A DNA stretch of 38,047 bases from Bacillota bacterium (GCA_023437715.1 JAEZFK010000054.1:1-38047), one strand, 5' to 3'; shown: positions 16,004 through 24,189, numbered from the stretch's first letter. The notes: generated by a model not told the origin, from the sequence alone. Numbers and translations are program-made.

Positions 16004-17332
16004 TTATTGTTCCTTTCCGCTTCGTTCTCTGTATATAAACTTCAGAGAGGTTCCCCGGAAGCCAAAGGCGTCCCGGATCTTGTTTTCAATATATCTGGTA
16101 TAGGAAAAATGGGTCAGTTCCTTGTCGTTGATAAAGATCACAAAGGTGGGCGGCTTTACGGCCACCTGGGTGATGTAATAAAGTCTTAACCGTTTTCCCT
16201 TGTCAGACGGAGGCTGCTGAAGAGCTACGGCTTCTGTCATGATCTCATTTAAAACGCCGGTAGCCACCCGGAGCGTCTGGTTTTCCCTCACCATGTCGAT
16301 GAGCTCAAAAAGCTTGTCCATTCTCTGCCCTGTCTTGGCGGAAATAAATACGAATTCCGCATAGGGCATAAAGGACAGGGTGTCCTGAATCTTTTTTGTA
16401 TATTCGTAAATGGTCTTGTCATGCTTTTCAATGGCATCCCATTTGTTCACTGCTACGATAATGCCCTTTCCCCGCTCGTGGGCGATGCCTGCGATCTTGG
16501 CGTCCTGCTCGGTCACGCCTTCCTCAGCGTCAATGACCACAACCACCACATCTGCCCGTTCTACAGCCGTGACGGTCCGGATGATGCTGTAGCGCTCCAG
16601 TTCTTCCTTGATCTTGCTCTTCCGCCTTAAGCCTGCTGTATCGATGAACACATACTCGGTTCCGTTGTGGACGATTTCCGTGTCCACCGCATCTCTGGTG
16701 GTTCCTGCGATGTCGGAAACGATTACCCGGTTTTCTCCCAAAAGCTTGTTTATGATAGAGGATTTTCCCACGTTTGGCTTTCCCACAATGGCGATTCTGG
16801 GACGGTCGTCCTCTTCCTCGTCTGTATTGGAAAGATTAAAGTGCTTTGTCACCTCATCCAGCAGTTCTCCAAGGCCCAGCCTGGAAGCTGCGGATACGGG
16901 AACGGGATCTCCGATTCCCAGGTTGTAGAATTCATATACGTCATTTCCGAATTTCTGGAAGCTGTCCACCTTATTGACCGCAAGGACCACTGGCTTTTTG
17001 GATTTGCGCAGCATATCGGCCACCTTGGAATCGGCATCCACCAGGCCCTGGCGCACATCCACGATAAAGATGATGACATCCGCCGTGGCAATGGCGATCT
17101 CCGCCTGCTCCCGCATCTGGGACAGGATGATATCACTGCTGTCCGGCTCAATACCTCCCGTATCAATGAGGGTGAAATTCATGTTCAGCCAGTTACAGTC
17201 CGCATAGATCCTGTCCCTGGTGACTCCCGGCGTATCCTTTACAATAGAAATGGTCTCACCGGCTAAAACATTAAACAGCGTAGACTTTCCCACATTGGGG
17301 CGGCCTACGATGGCAACCACTGGTTTACTCAT
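16004..17332 (-). CDS. der: GTPase Der (EngA), ribosome assembly
   Basis: Double GTPase that acts in 50S subunit assembly. The 442-residue protein carries two G domains, GRPNVGKST near residue 9 and GKPNVGKSS near residue 180, with DTPG/DTAG switch motifs and NKVD/NKWD base-recognition motifs, then a C-terminal KH-like domain (INDKELTHFSYTRYIENKIRDAFGFRGT). I start it at ATG 17332, where AGGAG lies 7 nt upstream and MSKPVVAIVGRPNVGKS begins. A longer in-frame reading from 17425 would translate a tandem DNA repeat and is not believed. It is followed immediately by plsY. Confidence 0.98.
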   Translation of the reverse strand: MSKPVVAIVGRPNVGKSTLFNVLAGETISIVKDTPGVTRDRIYADCNWLNMNFTLIDTGGIEPDSSDIILSQMREQAEIAIATADVIIFIVDVRQGLVDADSKVADMLRKSKKPVVLAVNKVDSFQKFGNDVYEFYNLGIGDPVPVSAASRLGLGELLDEVTKHFNLSNTDEEEDDRPRIAIVGKPNVGKSSIINKLLGENRVIVSDIAGTTRDAVDTEIVHNGTEYVFIDTAGLRRKSKIKEELERYSIIRTVTAVERADVVVVVIDAEEGVTEQDAKIAGIAHERGKGIIVAVNKWDAIEKHDKTIYEYTKKIQDTLSFMPYAEFVFISAKTGQRMDKLFELIDMVRENQTLRVATGVLNEIMTEAVALQQPPSDKGKRLRLYYITQVAVKPPTFVIFINDKELTHFSYTRYIENKIRDAFGFRGTSLKFIYRERSGKEQ

Positions 17333-17344
17333 ATTATATCTCCT

Positions 17345-17438
17345 TTCCTCCTTCTTGCCCATTCTTTTGGGCATAGAGGTATACCCGCAGGGTGCTTCCT
17401 CCTTCTTGCCCATTCTTTTGGGCATAGAGGTATACCCG
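17345..17438. repeat. 51-bp tandem repeat with hairpins before der
   Basis: Two direct copies: 43 identical bases at 17345-17387 and 17396-17438, period 51. Each copy holds an inverted repeat TGCCCA-TTCTTT-TGGGCA and the palindrome GGTATACC. On the minus strand each copy is preceded by a short ACCC..GGGT stem and ends in AAGAAGGAGGAA, a ribosome-binding-like run. It fills most of the 115 nt between the DUF512 gene and der. Confidence 0.9.
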
Positions 17439-17447
17439 TAAGGGTGT

Positions 17448-18809
17448 CTAATTCATATTTTTCAATTCATATCCTTCATAAGAAGCCTCATTCTTTTCCA
17501 CAGGCCCTAAAACTGCCTGTACAAATTCCTGCCCGCTTGATTTTACAATATCTACCTGTACTTGTAAAGCATTTTGTACATCCTGACGGGTCAGGTCATC
17601 GAGAAATACCTCTTCCCCGGTCCGGAACATGCACTCCGGAAGCAGCAGCCTGCCCCCTAAAGCCCGGTCTTTCAGCTGGCTGATTAAGTCCTGGCCGGTA
17701 ATAAGGCCCGCCACCGTAATCTGCTCTCCAAAGAAAACATTGGTAATGGTATAGACGTGAACCGTCCGCCCGGGAAACTTCTCCCGGATCAGCCTGACAT
17801 GCTGTTTAATGTAAGGCGAAGCGAGCTTTCCCGTGGCTATGGAAATTTCTTCCTCAGAATCGTCGCCTGTTAAATCCTCCAGGGCTGCCTTCACCTCTTC
17901 CTCCAAAAGCCTCAGCATTCCCACTCCGTTTTCCAGCTGTATATACCCGTCGTAGCGGCTTTCTTCGGGAAGTGTCCGCCCTGCAAGGATATAAAACTCA
18001 TCGCTGGCATGGATAAAATGGTTTCCGTGAGCTTCATAAAGCTTTTTCTGCCACCTCTCCACAATATCCAGAACCTCTTTTGCATCCTCTCCCGTAATTG
18101 GCTCTAAGGGGTATAAGCCATCCCTGTATTTTGACATGCCCACAGGAACCACGGAAACACTTTCCATATGGGGAAGAAACTCCGATAGGTCCCTGATAGT
18201 CCGTTCCAGCTCTTTCCCGTCATTGACTCCCTTGCACAGCACAATCTGCCCGTTCATAGGGATCTCCGCTTCGTACAGGCGGTGGATTTTCTCGAGGGCC
18301 GTTCCTGCAAAACGGTTATGGAGCATCCGGCACCGCAGCTCCGGGTTGGTGGTGTGGACCGAAATATTGATGGGAGCCAGCTTGAACTTGATGATCCGTT
18401 CGATATCATGATCGCTCATATTGGTCAGGGTTACGTAATTTCCCTGAAGGAAAGAAAGTCTGGAATCGTCATCCTTAAAATAAAGGGTTTCCCTCATGCC
18501 GGGAGGCATCTGGTCGATGAAGCAGAAGATGCATTTATTCCGGCAGGACTTATATTCACTCATCAGGCCGTTTTCAAAGGTGATACCAAGATCCTCGTAC
18601 TGGTTTTCTATTTCAAGCTCCCATTCTTCTCCGTTTTTCTTTATAACTACCATGAGAATGGCTTCGCTGTTTACATAATATTCATAATCGAAAATGTCCT
18701 CCAGCTCATGGCCGTCTATGGACAGGACCGCGTCTCCGGGCTCCAGATCCAGCTGCTGGGCAATGGATCCGGGCTCAATTTCTTTTATGACATGTCCTCT
18801 TTTGCTCAT
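17448..18809 (-). CDS. PDZ/radical-SAM DUF512 protein
   Basis: A 453-residue protein of the DUF512 family, found beside der in many Clostridia; its substrate is unknown. Residues 1-70 form a PDZ-like domain (GHVIKEIEPGSIAQQLDLEPGD). A CX3CX2C cluster, C89-RNK-C93-IF-C96, marks a radical-SAM [4Fe-4S] site, followed by FIDQMPPGMRETLYFKDDD. NISVHTTNPELRCRMLHN and GQIVLCKGVNDG are typical of the fold. The DUF512 part occupies roughly residues 260-450 (HASDEFYILAGRTLPEE). ATG 18809 has AAAGGTG 8 nt upstream. A good sigma-A promoter lies just before it. Confidence 0.93.
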   Translation of the reverse strand: MSKRGHVIKEIEPGSIAQQLDLEPGDAVLSIDGHELEDIFDYEYYVNSEAILMVVIKKNGEEWELEIENQYEDLGITFENGLMSEYKSCRNKCIFCFIDQMPPGMRETLYFKDDDSRLSFLQGNYVTLTNMSDHDIERIIKFKLAPINISVHTTNPELRCRMLHNRFAGTALEKIHRLYEAEIPMNGQIVLCKGVNDGKELERTIRDLSEFLPHMESVSVVPVGMSKYRDGLYPLEPITGEDAKEVLDIVERWQKKLYEAHGNHFIHASDEFYILAGRTLPEESRYDGYIQLENGVGMLRLLEEEVKAALEDLTGDDSEEEISIATGKLASPYIKQHVRLIREKFPGRTVHVYTITNVFFGEQITVAGLITGQDLISQLKDRALGGRLLLPECMFRTGEEVFLDDLTRQDVQNALQVQVDIVKSSGQEFVQAVLGPVEKNEASYEGYELKNMN

Positions 18810-18841
18810 TTCTGTTTCACCTTTCTATATCCGTTCTATAT

Positions 18842-18870
18842 ATCATAACAAGATTGTCCATCTTTGTAAA
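18842..18870 (-). promoter_or_regulatory. Sigma-A promoter of DUF512-der-plsY-gpsA
   Basis: On the minus strand TTTACA (18870-18865), a 17-nt spacer and TATGAT (18847-18842), about 33 nt before the start codon. It is divergent from the prs promoter 33 bp away. Confidence 0.75.
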
Positions 18871-18902
18871 GGAAGCTTTTTTGTCGAAATGCGGAAAAGG
18901 TA

Positions 18903-18932
18903 TTGACGGCTTCTGTCTATCAATGGTATAAA
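18903..18932 (+). promoter_or_regulatory. Sigma-A promoter of the prs homologue
   Basis: On the plus strand TTGACG (18903-18908), an 18-nt spacer and TATAAA (18927-18932), 68 nt before the ATG. Confidence 0.7.
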
Positions 18933-19000
18933 GAGATGTAAGATTATCAAGCAGGCAGTCTTACGGCTGGCTGCTCATTTATTATGGAGGAATCTTTGTC

Positions 19001-20179
19001 ATGGCAAATGATTATGTATTTAACGACCAGCTTCCGGTTGCCCCGTTAAAGATCGCAGCTTTGGAAAGCTGCCGGGAACTGGCCCAGAAGGTAAACGACC
19101 ACATCGTCGGTTTCCGCAGGAATGATATTGAAGAGCTTACCCGCCGGGAGGCTGATCTTCATTACCGCGGATATGATGTGGATTCTTACCTTTTAAAATG
19201 CTCCTGCCCCCGTTTCGGCACCGGTGAAGCAAAGGGAATCATTAAGGAGTCTGTCCGCGGTACGGACACTTTTGCGATGGTGGATGTCACCAATTACAGC
19301 ATAACCTATTCGGTCACCGGCTATACAAACCACATGTCCCCGGACGACCATTTTCAGGATTTAAAGAGAATCCTGGGCGCATGCTGCGCAACCGCTCACA
19401 GGGTAAATGTCATTATGCCATTTTTATATGAAAGCCGCCAGCACAAAAGGACAAAAAGGGAATCCTTAGACTGTGCCATGGCTTTGGAAGAGCTGATCCA
19501 CATGGGAGTGAGCAACATCATTACCTTTGACGCCCATGACCCCAGGGTACAGAACGCCATCCCCTTAAACGGCTTTGACAACTTTATGCCCACCTATCAG
19601 TTCGTAAAGGCAGTTTTAACACAGTATCCGGATTTAAAGATTGACAAGGAGCACTTAATGGTCATAAGCCCCGATGAGGGCGCCATGGACCGGGCAGTTT
19701 ACTTAGCTAATAACTTAAGCCTTGACATGGGTATGTTCTATAAGAGAAGGGACTACTCCCAGGTTATAGACGGGCGGAACCCCATTGTGGCTCACGAATT
19801 TCTGGGCTCCTCTGTGGAGGGAAAAACCGTATTGATCGTGGATGATATGATCTCTTCCGGGGAAAGCATGCTGGATACAGCTAAGGAGTTAAAGAACAGA
19901 AAAGCGGACAAGGTCATTGTCTGCTGCACTTTCGGGCTTTTCACCAACGGCCTTGACAAATTTGACGATTATTACAGCAAGGGCTATATCGACCGCGTTG
20001 TTACCACGAATTTAAACTACCGTCCAAAGGAATTGATGGACAGGGAGTGGTACGTGGAAGCTGACATCAGCAAGTACATTGCGGCCATCGTAAATTCCTT
20101 AAACCACGACGTGCCAATCAGCAGCGCTCTTACGCCTACGGATAAAATACAAAAGCTTTTGAGAAAATACCGGGCATAA
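19001..20179 (+). CDS. prs: Divergent ribose-phosphate pyrophosphokinase
   Basis: Homologue of PRPP synthetase, which makes phosphoribosyl pyrophosphate from ribose 5-phosphate and ATP for nucleotide, His and Trp synthesis. At 392 residues it is longer than the usual 310-320. Recognisable elements are KESVRGTDTF, MPFLYESRQHKRTKRESL (matching the canonical YYGYARQDRK segment), TFDAHDPRVQNAI (canonical DLHAPQIQ), VISPDEGAMDRA and the PRPP loop VLIVDDMISSGESM near 280-293. The loop has SSGES where the canonical enzyme has DTAGT. A TYSVTGYTNHMSPDDHFQ insertion is also present. ATG 19001 has GGAGG 10 nt upstream. It is the only plus-strand gene in the window. The fold is secure; the activity is less certain. 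Confidence 0.85.
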   Translation: MANDYVFNDQLPVAPLKIAALESCRELAQKVNDHIVGFRRNDIEELTRREADLHYRGYDVDSYLLKCSCPRFGTGEAKGIIKESVRGTDTFAMVDVTNYSITYSVTGYTNHMSPDDHFQDLKRILGACCATAHRVNVIMPFLYESRQHKRTKRESLDCAMALEELIHMGVSNIITFDAHDPRVQNAIPLNGFDNFMPTYQFVKAVLTQYPDLKIDKEHLMVISPDEGAMDRAVYLANNLSLDMGMFYKRRDYSQVIDGRNPIVAHEFLGSSVEGKTVLIVDDMISSGESMLDTAKELKNRKADKVIVCCTFGLFTNGLDKFDDYYSKGYIDRVVTTNLNYRPKELMDREWYVEADISKYIAAIVNSLNHDVPISSALTPTDKIQKLLRKYRA

Positions 20180-20203
20180 TACAGAGATATACACATAATG
20201 GAA

Positions 20204-20236
20204 AAATGAGGCTTCTGCTTTGCAGCAGCCTCATTT
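20204..20236. terminator. Bidirectional terminator between prs and pgeF
   Basis: Stem AAATGAGGCT (20204-20213) / AGCCTCATTT (20227-20236) enclosing an inner CTGC-TTT-GCAG stem. It lies between two convergent genes and ends in T-rich sequence in both directions. Confidence 0.8.
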
Positions 20237-20248
20237 CCTGTTATTTTG

Positions 20249-21103
20249 TTATCTGCACAGTCCCAGAAATGCCGCCAGATTCCCTCTCTCATTTCCTGTA
20301 GTCCGATGGGAAAATAGGAGATCCGAATTGCAGTGAGTGCAGATATCCGTAACCTGAATATTTTCTTTTTTTATTCCCGCTTCTAACAGCACCAGTTCAT
20401 TGGCCTTCCATAAATCCAGGAAATATTTCCCGTTTCCTTTATCAGCCAGCAAATCCTGCCAGTGTTTCCGGTCAAATTCTTTCATAAACTCCCCGGCCAC
20501 CTCGCTTCCCACCTCGTAGCAGTCCCTGCAGATGCTGGGGCCGATGCAGGCGATCAAGTCCTCTGACCTAGATCCGAATTCCTTTTCCATTCTTTTTACG
20601 GTCACTGCTCCCATGCGGTTTACCGTTCCTCTCCATCCGGAATGGCTGAGTCCTATTGCCTTTTTAACCGGGTCCAGGAAGTACAGGGGCACACAGTCCG
20701 CGTAAAAGGTCACCAGCGTGATGCCGGGAACATTGGTAATAAGGCCGTCCACATCCGTGTAATCCCGTTCCCTTGTGATGCCTTTTCCTGCATCCGCCTC
20801 CGTTACCAGGCGGACATTGGTGGTGTGGGTCTGATAGGATAAAACCATTTTCTCCACATCCACTCCAAGGGCCTTACCCATCCGCCTGTAATTTTCCATG
20901 ACGTGATCCGGGTTGTCTCCCCTGGTAAAGGTGAAATTCATGGAGGCAAACTTCCCCTGGCTGACTCCCCCTTCTTTGGTGGAAAAGCCCTGCTTCACCA
21001 GCCCTGTTTTTTCTAAAACAGGAAAGGATAAATAGGGAACATGTTCCCTTTCTTTCTGCTCCATCACTCTTTCCCCGCCTCTGCGTTTCCATCTATCTTC
21101 CAT
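20249..21103 (-). CDS. pgeF: Peptidoglycan editing factor PgeF / YlmD family
   Basis: Member of the DUF152/multicopper-polyphenol-oxidase (laccase)-like family. In Escherichia coli PgeF removes wrongly linked peptidoglycan precursors; other members act on purine nucleosides, so the substrate here is open. The 284-residue protein has the metal-binding set: VLSYQTHTTNV, TFYADCVPLYFLDP, GLSHSGWRGTVNRM, CIGPSICRDCYEVG and the final ICTHCNSDLLFSHR with NERGNLAAFLGL. ATG 21103 has GGAGG 8 nt upstream. It is the last gene of the translation block, 15 nt after yraN. Confidence 0.93.
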   Translation of the reverse strand: MEDRWKRRGGERVMEQKEREHVPYLSFPVLEKTGLVKQGFSTKEGGVSQGKFASMNFTFTRGDNPDHVMENYRRMGKALGVDVEKMVLSYQTHTTNVRLVTEADAGKGITRERDYTDVDGLITNVPGITLVTFYADCVPLYFLDPVKKAIGLSHSGWRGTVNRMGAVTVKRMEKEFGSRSEDLIACIGPSICRDCYEVGSEVAGEFMKEFDRKHWQDLLADKGNGKYFLDLWKANELVLLEAGIKKENIQVTDICTHCNSDLLFSHRTTGNERGNLAAFLGLCR

Positions 21104-21118
21104 CCATTACACCTCCGT

Positions 21119-21505
21119 TTAAAATGCGTCCCGGATCAGCCGTATATCAGCCCCCAGTATAGCCACCACGTCAAACCGGCAGGGGACCTCCTCTCCCAGC
21201 TGATGGTGATACAAATACATCCTGGCCGCATTCCTGATTCTTCTCTGCTTCTGCCCATGAACCGCCTCAGCCGGATCTCCCTTTTCCAGGTTCATCCGGT
21301 ATTTCACCTCCACAAAAACAATGGTTCTCCCATCCCTGGCGATGATATCGATTTCTCCCAGCTTACTGCGGTAATTCCGTTCCAGGATCACATATCCTGT
21401 ATCCCTTAGATATCCGGCAGCCATCTCCTCGAACCTGTTTCCGATTTCCCGGTTATTCCTCAAAGCCATCCTCCGATTTTCAATAACAGCCGGACAGTCT
21501 CTCAT
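21119..21505 (-). CDS. yraN: YraN/UPF0102 family nuclease-like protein
   Basis: Small protein of the UPF0102 family with a restriction-endonuclease-like fold; a cellular role is not established. The core shows GNRFEEMAAGYLRDTGY, then the PD-(D/E)XK-like active site GEIDIIARDGRTIVFVEVKYR, and QKQRRIRNAARMYL. The start is uncertain: ATG 21505 directly follows AGGGA, a TTG at 21514 has only weak upstream sequence, and ATG 21469 (MALRNNREIGNRFEE) is where conservation probably begins but abuts GGAGG. It lies between rnhB and pgeF. Confidence 0.88.
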   Translation of the reverse strand: MRDCPAVIENRRMALRNNREIGNRFEEMAAGYLRDTGYVILERNYRSKLGEIDIIARDGRTIVFVEVKYRMNLEKGDPAEAVHGQKQRRIRNAARMYLYHHQLGEEVPCRFDVVAILGADIRLIRDAF

Positions 21506-21536
21506 TCCCTGCAAAATCCGGCTCTGATCTTTTCTG

Positions 21537-22178
21537 TTAACCCGTAAAGTTCTTAATAAAGCTGCGCCTGTGGATGGGACATGGCCCGAATTCCTTTAAA
21601 GCCTCAATATGGGCGGCTGTCCCATAGCCCTTGTGCTTGGCGAACCCGTATTCCGGAAAAAGCTTATCATACTCTTCCATCATATGATCTCTGGTCACCT
21701 TTGCCATAATGCTGGCAGCGGCAATGGAAACGCTTTTCCCGTCACCTTTTATAATGGGAATCTGGAGAATTTCAATTCCCGGGATGGTGACCGCGTCATT
21801 TAAAAGAACCTCCGGCTCCGCTCCCAGGCTGTTGATTGCCAGTCTCATGGCCTCATAGGTGGCCTGCAGAATGTTAATTTCATCAATCCGGTCCGCCCCT
21901 ACGATTCCCACCCCATAGGCCACGGCCTTTTCCTTGATTTCCTCAAAAAGCTCTTCCCGCCGCTTTTCCGACAGCTTTTTTGAATCATTCAGGAAAAGGA
22001 TTTCACAGTTCCTGGGCAGGATCACAGCGCCGGCAGCCACCGGACCTGCCAAAGGCCCGCGCCCCGCCTCATCCAGTCCGCAGACAAGGACATGGTTCTC
22101 ATACCGGTATTCATACTCTTTCATTTTCTCCAGTCGTTCTCTCTCTAACTGAAGCTTTTCTTCCGTTAATTTTCTCAT
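21537..22178 (-). CDS. rnhB: Ribonuclease HII
   Basis: Removes single ribonucleotides and RNA primers from DNA. The 213-residue protein has the RNase HII signature CGLDEAGRGPLAGPV with catalytic D36 and E37, then FLNDSKKLSEKRREELFEEI and the later acidic residues in ASIMAKVTRDHMM. An N-terminal charged helix (about residues 1-25) precedes the core and is common in clostridial homologues. ATG 22178 has AGGAG 10 nt upstream. A terminator and a second hairpin lie between rbgA and this gene, so it may have partly separate transcription. Confidence 0.97.
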   Translation of the reverse strand: MRKLTEEKLQLERERLEKMKEYEYRYENHVLVCGLDEAGRGPLAGPVAAGAVILPRNCEILFLNDSKKLSEKRREELFEEIKEKAVAYGVGIVGADRIDEINILQATYEAMRLAINSLGAEPEVLLNDAVTIPGIEILQIPIIKGDGKSVSIAAASIMAKVTRDHMMEEYDKLFPEYGFAKHKGYGTAAHIEALKEFGPCPIHRRSFIKNFTG

Positions 22179-22203
22179 TTTTCTTTTGCTCCTGTTTTTC
22201 TAT

Positions 22204-22227
22204 AAAAAACAGGGCCCGCCCTTTTTT
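22204..22227. repeat. Hairpin flanked by A6 and T6 before rnhB
   Basis: AAAAAAC-AGGG-CCCG-CCCT-TTTTT forms a stem with a 4-nt loop; both strands end in a T run. It lies in the leader just upstream of rnhB, where it might act as an attenuator or terminator. Confidence 0.5.
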
Positions 22228-22259
22228 CAAAAAGCGCACCCTATATAAATCCATAACTG

Positions 22260-22280
22260 AAAAACCGGCGGCACCACCAG
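22260..22280 (-). terminator. Terminator after rbgA
   Basis: On the minus strand CTGGTG, loop GTGC, CGCCGG forms a 6-bp stem with two G-T pairs, followed by five T (22264-22260). A second weak stem, TCCGG..CCGGA, precedes it. Confidence 0.55.
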
Positions 22281-22326
22281 TAAAATCCGGTCGATAAGCC
22301 GGACCTGACAATGGCTTCCTGCCCCG

Positions 22327-23181
22327 TTATGACTCTGGCTGCAAGGGCGGAAGCTCTAATGTCATGCGCCCCAGCTTTCCGCTTCTGAAATCGTCAATGA
22401 GCAGATTGGAAGCTTTGGCTAAATCCAGCTCCCCGCCCTTTGCAAGGCAGGCTCTGGCACGGGCCACCTGTTTTAGGATTTCCACTTCATCCTCACCCTG
22501 GATCTCGTACCGGCCGGAAAGAACCTTTGGATATTCCTTATTCAGAAAACGGATCAGTTCCAGGGCCAGTTCATCCTTATTTAATATCTCATCGTTAATG
22601 GAACCGATGAGGGCAAGGCGGATGCCCACCTGCTGATCCTCAAACCTGGGCCATAAAATTCCGGGAGTGTCTAAAAGCTCCAGGCTCTTATTGAGCCGGA
22701 TCCACTGATTTCCTTTCGTCACTCCGGGCTTGTTCCCTGTCTTTGCGCAGGCCTTGCCGGCAAAGGAGTTGATAAAGGTGGACTTTCCCACGTTGGGGAT
22801 TCCCACCACCATGGCCCGCACCGGACGGTTTAAAATGCCTCTGCGGCGGTCCCGCTCGATCTTTTCCTTGCAGGCCTCCTGAACCACTCCGTTTATCTGC
22901 TTTAACCCGGCTCCGCTTTTGGAGTCTATCTTTACCACATGAAAGCCTTTTTCCTCAAAGTAAGCGGCCCAGGCGCTGTTGCGGCGCTCGTCTGCAAGGT
23001 CTGCCTTATTTAAGAGAACCATACGGGCCTTTCCGGCTCCCAGCTCGTCAATGTCCGGGTTACGGCTGCTTAAGGGGACCCTTGCGTCCACCAGCTCTAT
23101 GATCAAATCAATTAATTTGATGTCTTCCTTCATTGCTCTTTTGGCTTTGGTCATATGACCTGGATACCATTGTATATTCAT
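22327..23181 (-). CDS. rbgA: Ribosome biogenesis GTPase RbgA (YlqF)
   Basis: Circularly permuted GTPase needed for late 50S assembly. The 284-residue protein starts NIQWYPGHMTKAKRAM, a family hallmark. The G motifs come in permuted order: G4 LLNKADL near residue 58, G5 DSKSG, G1 GIPNVGKST near residue 128, G2/G3 KPGVTKG and DTPGILWPRF. A C-terminal helical rRNA-binding domain follows (EYPKVLSGRYEI and onwards). ATG 23181 is 1 nt after the lepB stop and its ribosome binding site GAGG lies in the last lepB codons, so translation is coupled. Confidence 0.97.
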   Translation of the reverse strand: MNIQWYPGHMTKAKRAMKEDIKLIDLIIELVDARVPLSSRNPDIDELGAGKARMVLLNKADLADERRNSAWAAYFEEKGFHVVKIDSKSGAGLKQINGVVQEACKEKIERDRRRGILNRPVRAMVVGIPNVGKSTFINSFAGKACAKTGNKPGVTKGNQWIRLNKSLELLDTPGILWPRFEDQQVGIRLALIGSINDEILNKDELALELIRFLNKEYPKVLSGRYEIQGEDEVEILKQVARARACLAKGGELDLAKASNLLIDDFRSGKLGRMTLELPPLQPES

Positions 23182-23182
23182 A

Positions 23183-23749
23183 TTATTCCTCTATTTTAAA
23201 CTTTAAACGAATTAATTCCAGCTTTGCCAGGGGCAGCATCCGAAGCCACACCTTTCCCTGGATCTGGCTGCCGCTCACATTTCCGATGTTGGAAAAGCGG
23301 CTGTCCTCGCTGCTGTCTCTGTTATCTCCCAACAAAAAATACTCATCTTCTCCCAGTTTGACCGGCTTTTCCGCAAGCCCGGCCAGGGAGACCCGGCCCA
23401 AACCTGCCGGCTCTTTCAGCTTTCCGCCGTCAATATAGATCTCATCGTTTTTGATCTGCACGGTTTCTCCCGGCAGGCCGATTACCCGTTTGACATTCAT
23501 TTTCTGGTCTTCTCTCTGGAATACAACCACGTCAAACCGGTCCGGATGTCCGAAATCATAAGCCAGGCGGTCCATTAAGACCACATCTCCTGATTCAAGA
23601 AGCGGAGTCATGGAGCGGCCTGCCACAGAGATCTGTTCCCCATAGGCATAGACCAGAAACAATGCAAATGCGATCACCACAACAATATCAACAATCCAGT
23701 TGACTATCTGGCGGAGCTTATTATTATCTTCACTATAATAAAATTCCAT
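23183..23749 (-). CDS. lepB: Signal peptidase I
   Basis: Membrane serine protease that removes Sec/Tat signal peptides. The 188-residue protein has one N-terminal membrane helix at about 15-35 (IVNWIVDIVVVIAFALFLVYA). The nucleophile is S46 in VAGRSMTPLL and the general base is K87 in MNVKRVIGLPGE. Box E is visible as YFLLGDNRDSSEDSRF. It lacks the large insert of proteobacterial enzymes, as is usual in Firmicutes. It lies between rplS and rbgA, coupled to the latter. Confidence 0.96.
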   Translation of the reverse strand: MEFYYSEDNNKLRQIVNWIVDIVVVIAFALFLVYAYGEQISVAGRSMTPLLESGDVVLMDRLAYDFGHPDRFDVVVFQREDQKMNVKRVIGLPGETVQIKNDEIYIDGGKLKEPAGLGRVSLAGLAEKPVKLGEDEYFLLGDNRDSSEDSRFSNIGNVSGSQIQGKVWLRMLPLAKLELIRLKFKIEE

Positions 23750-23803
23750 GATTTCAAATCCCCACCCTGAATCCTAAGCTCATCCAATGTCAAATGCCAA
23801 GAA

Positions 23804-23825
23804 AGGGACAATTTTCATTGTCCCT
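23804..23825 (-). terminator. Hairpin after rplS
   Basis: A perfect 9-bp stem AGGGACAAT (23804-23812) / ATTGTCCCT (23817-23825) with a 4-nt loop, 16 nt past the rplS stop. The T tract on the minus strand is short (TTC TT), so some read-through into lepB is likely. Confidence 0.65.
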
Positions 23826-23841
23826 CTCAACAGTTCCAGAA

Positions 23842-24189
23842 TTATTTAACCAGTTCTTTTACCTTGGCAGCCTTACCTACTCTGGATCTTAAGTAGTAAA
23901 GTTTTGCTCTTCTTGCTTTACCTCTTCTGATAACCTCAATGTTATCAACAGATGGGGAATGTAAGGGCCAGGTCTTCTCAACGCCGATGCCGTTGGAATT
24001 CTTTCTTACGGTAAATGTCTCTCTTGCGCCGCCGTTCTGTCTCTTAATAACGGTTCCTTCAAAAATCTGGATTCTTTCGCGGGTTCCCTCTTTGATCTTG
24101 TTGTATACCTTAACGGTATCGCCAACGTGGAACTCCGGTACAGTCTGCTTTAACTGCGCTGCTTCAATATTCTTAATAATATCGTTCAT
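23842..24189 (-). CDS. rplS: 50S ribosomal protein L19
   Basis: Large-subunit protein at the subunit interface. The 115-residue product shows PEFHVGDTVKVYNKIKEG, RIQIFEGTVIKRQNGGARE, TFTVRKNSNGIGVEKTWPLHSP and RRGKARRAKLYYLRSRVGKA, all standard for L19. I start it at ATG 24189, with GGAGG 8 nt upstream and MNDIIKNIEAAQLK as the N-terminus; an in-frame start at 24258 is unsupported. It has its own promoter and a leader of about 90 nt. Confidence 0.98.
   Translation of the reverse strand: MNDIIKNIEAAQLKQTVPEFHVGDTVKVYNKIKEGTRERIQIFEGTVIKRQNGGARETFTVRKNSNGIGVEKTWPLHSPSVDNIEVIRRGKARRAKLYYLRSRVGKAAKVKELVK

Noticed and set aside
17333..17425. N-terminal extension of Der (MPKRMGKKEE repeated)
   Set aside because: It would translate the tandem DNA repeat, is not part of the conserved Der sequence, and the ATG at 17332 has a good ribosome binding site.
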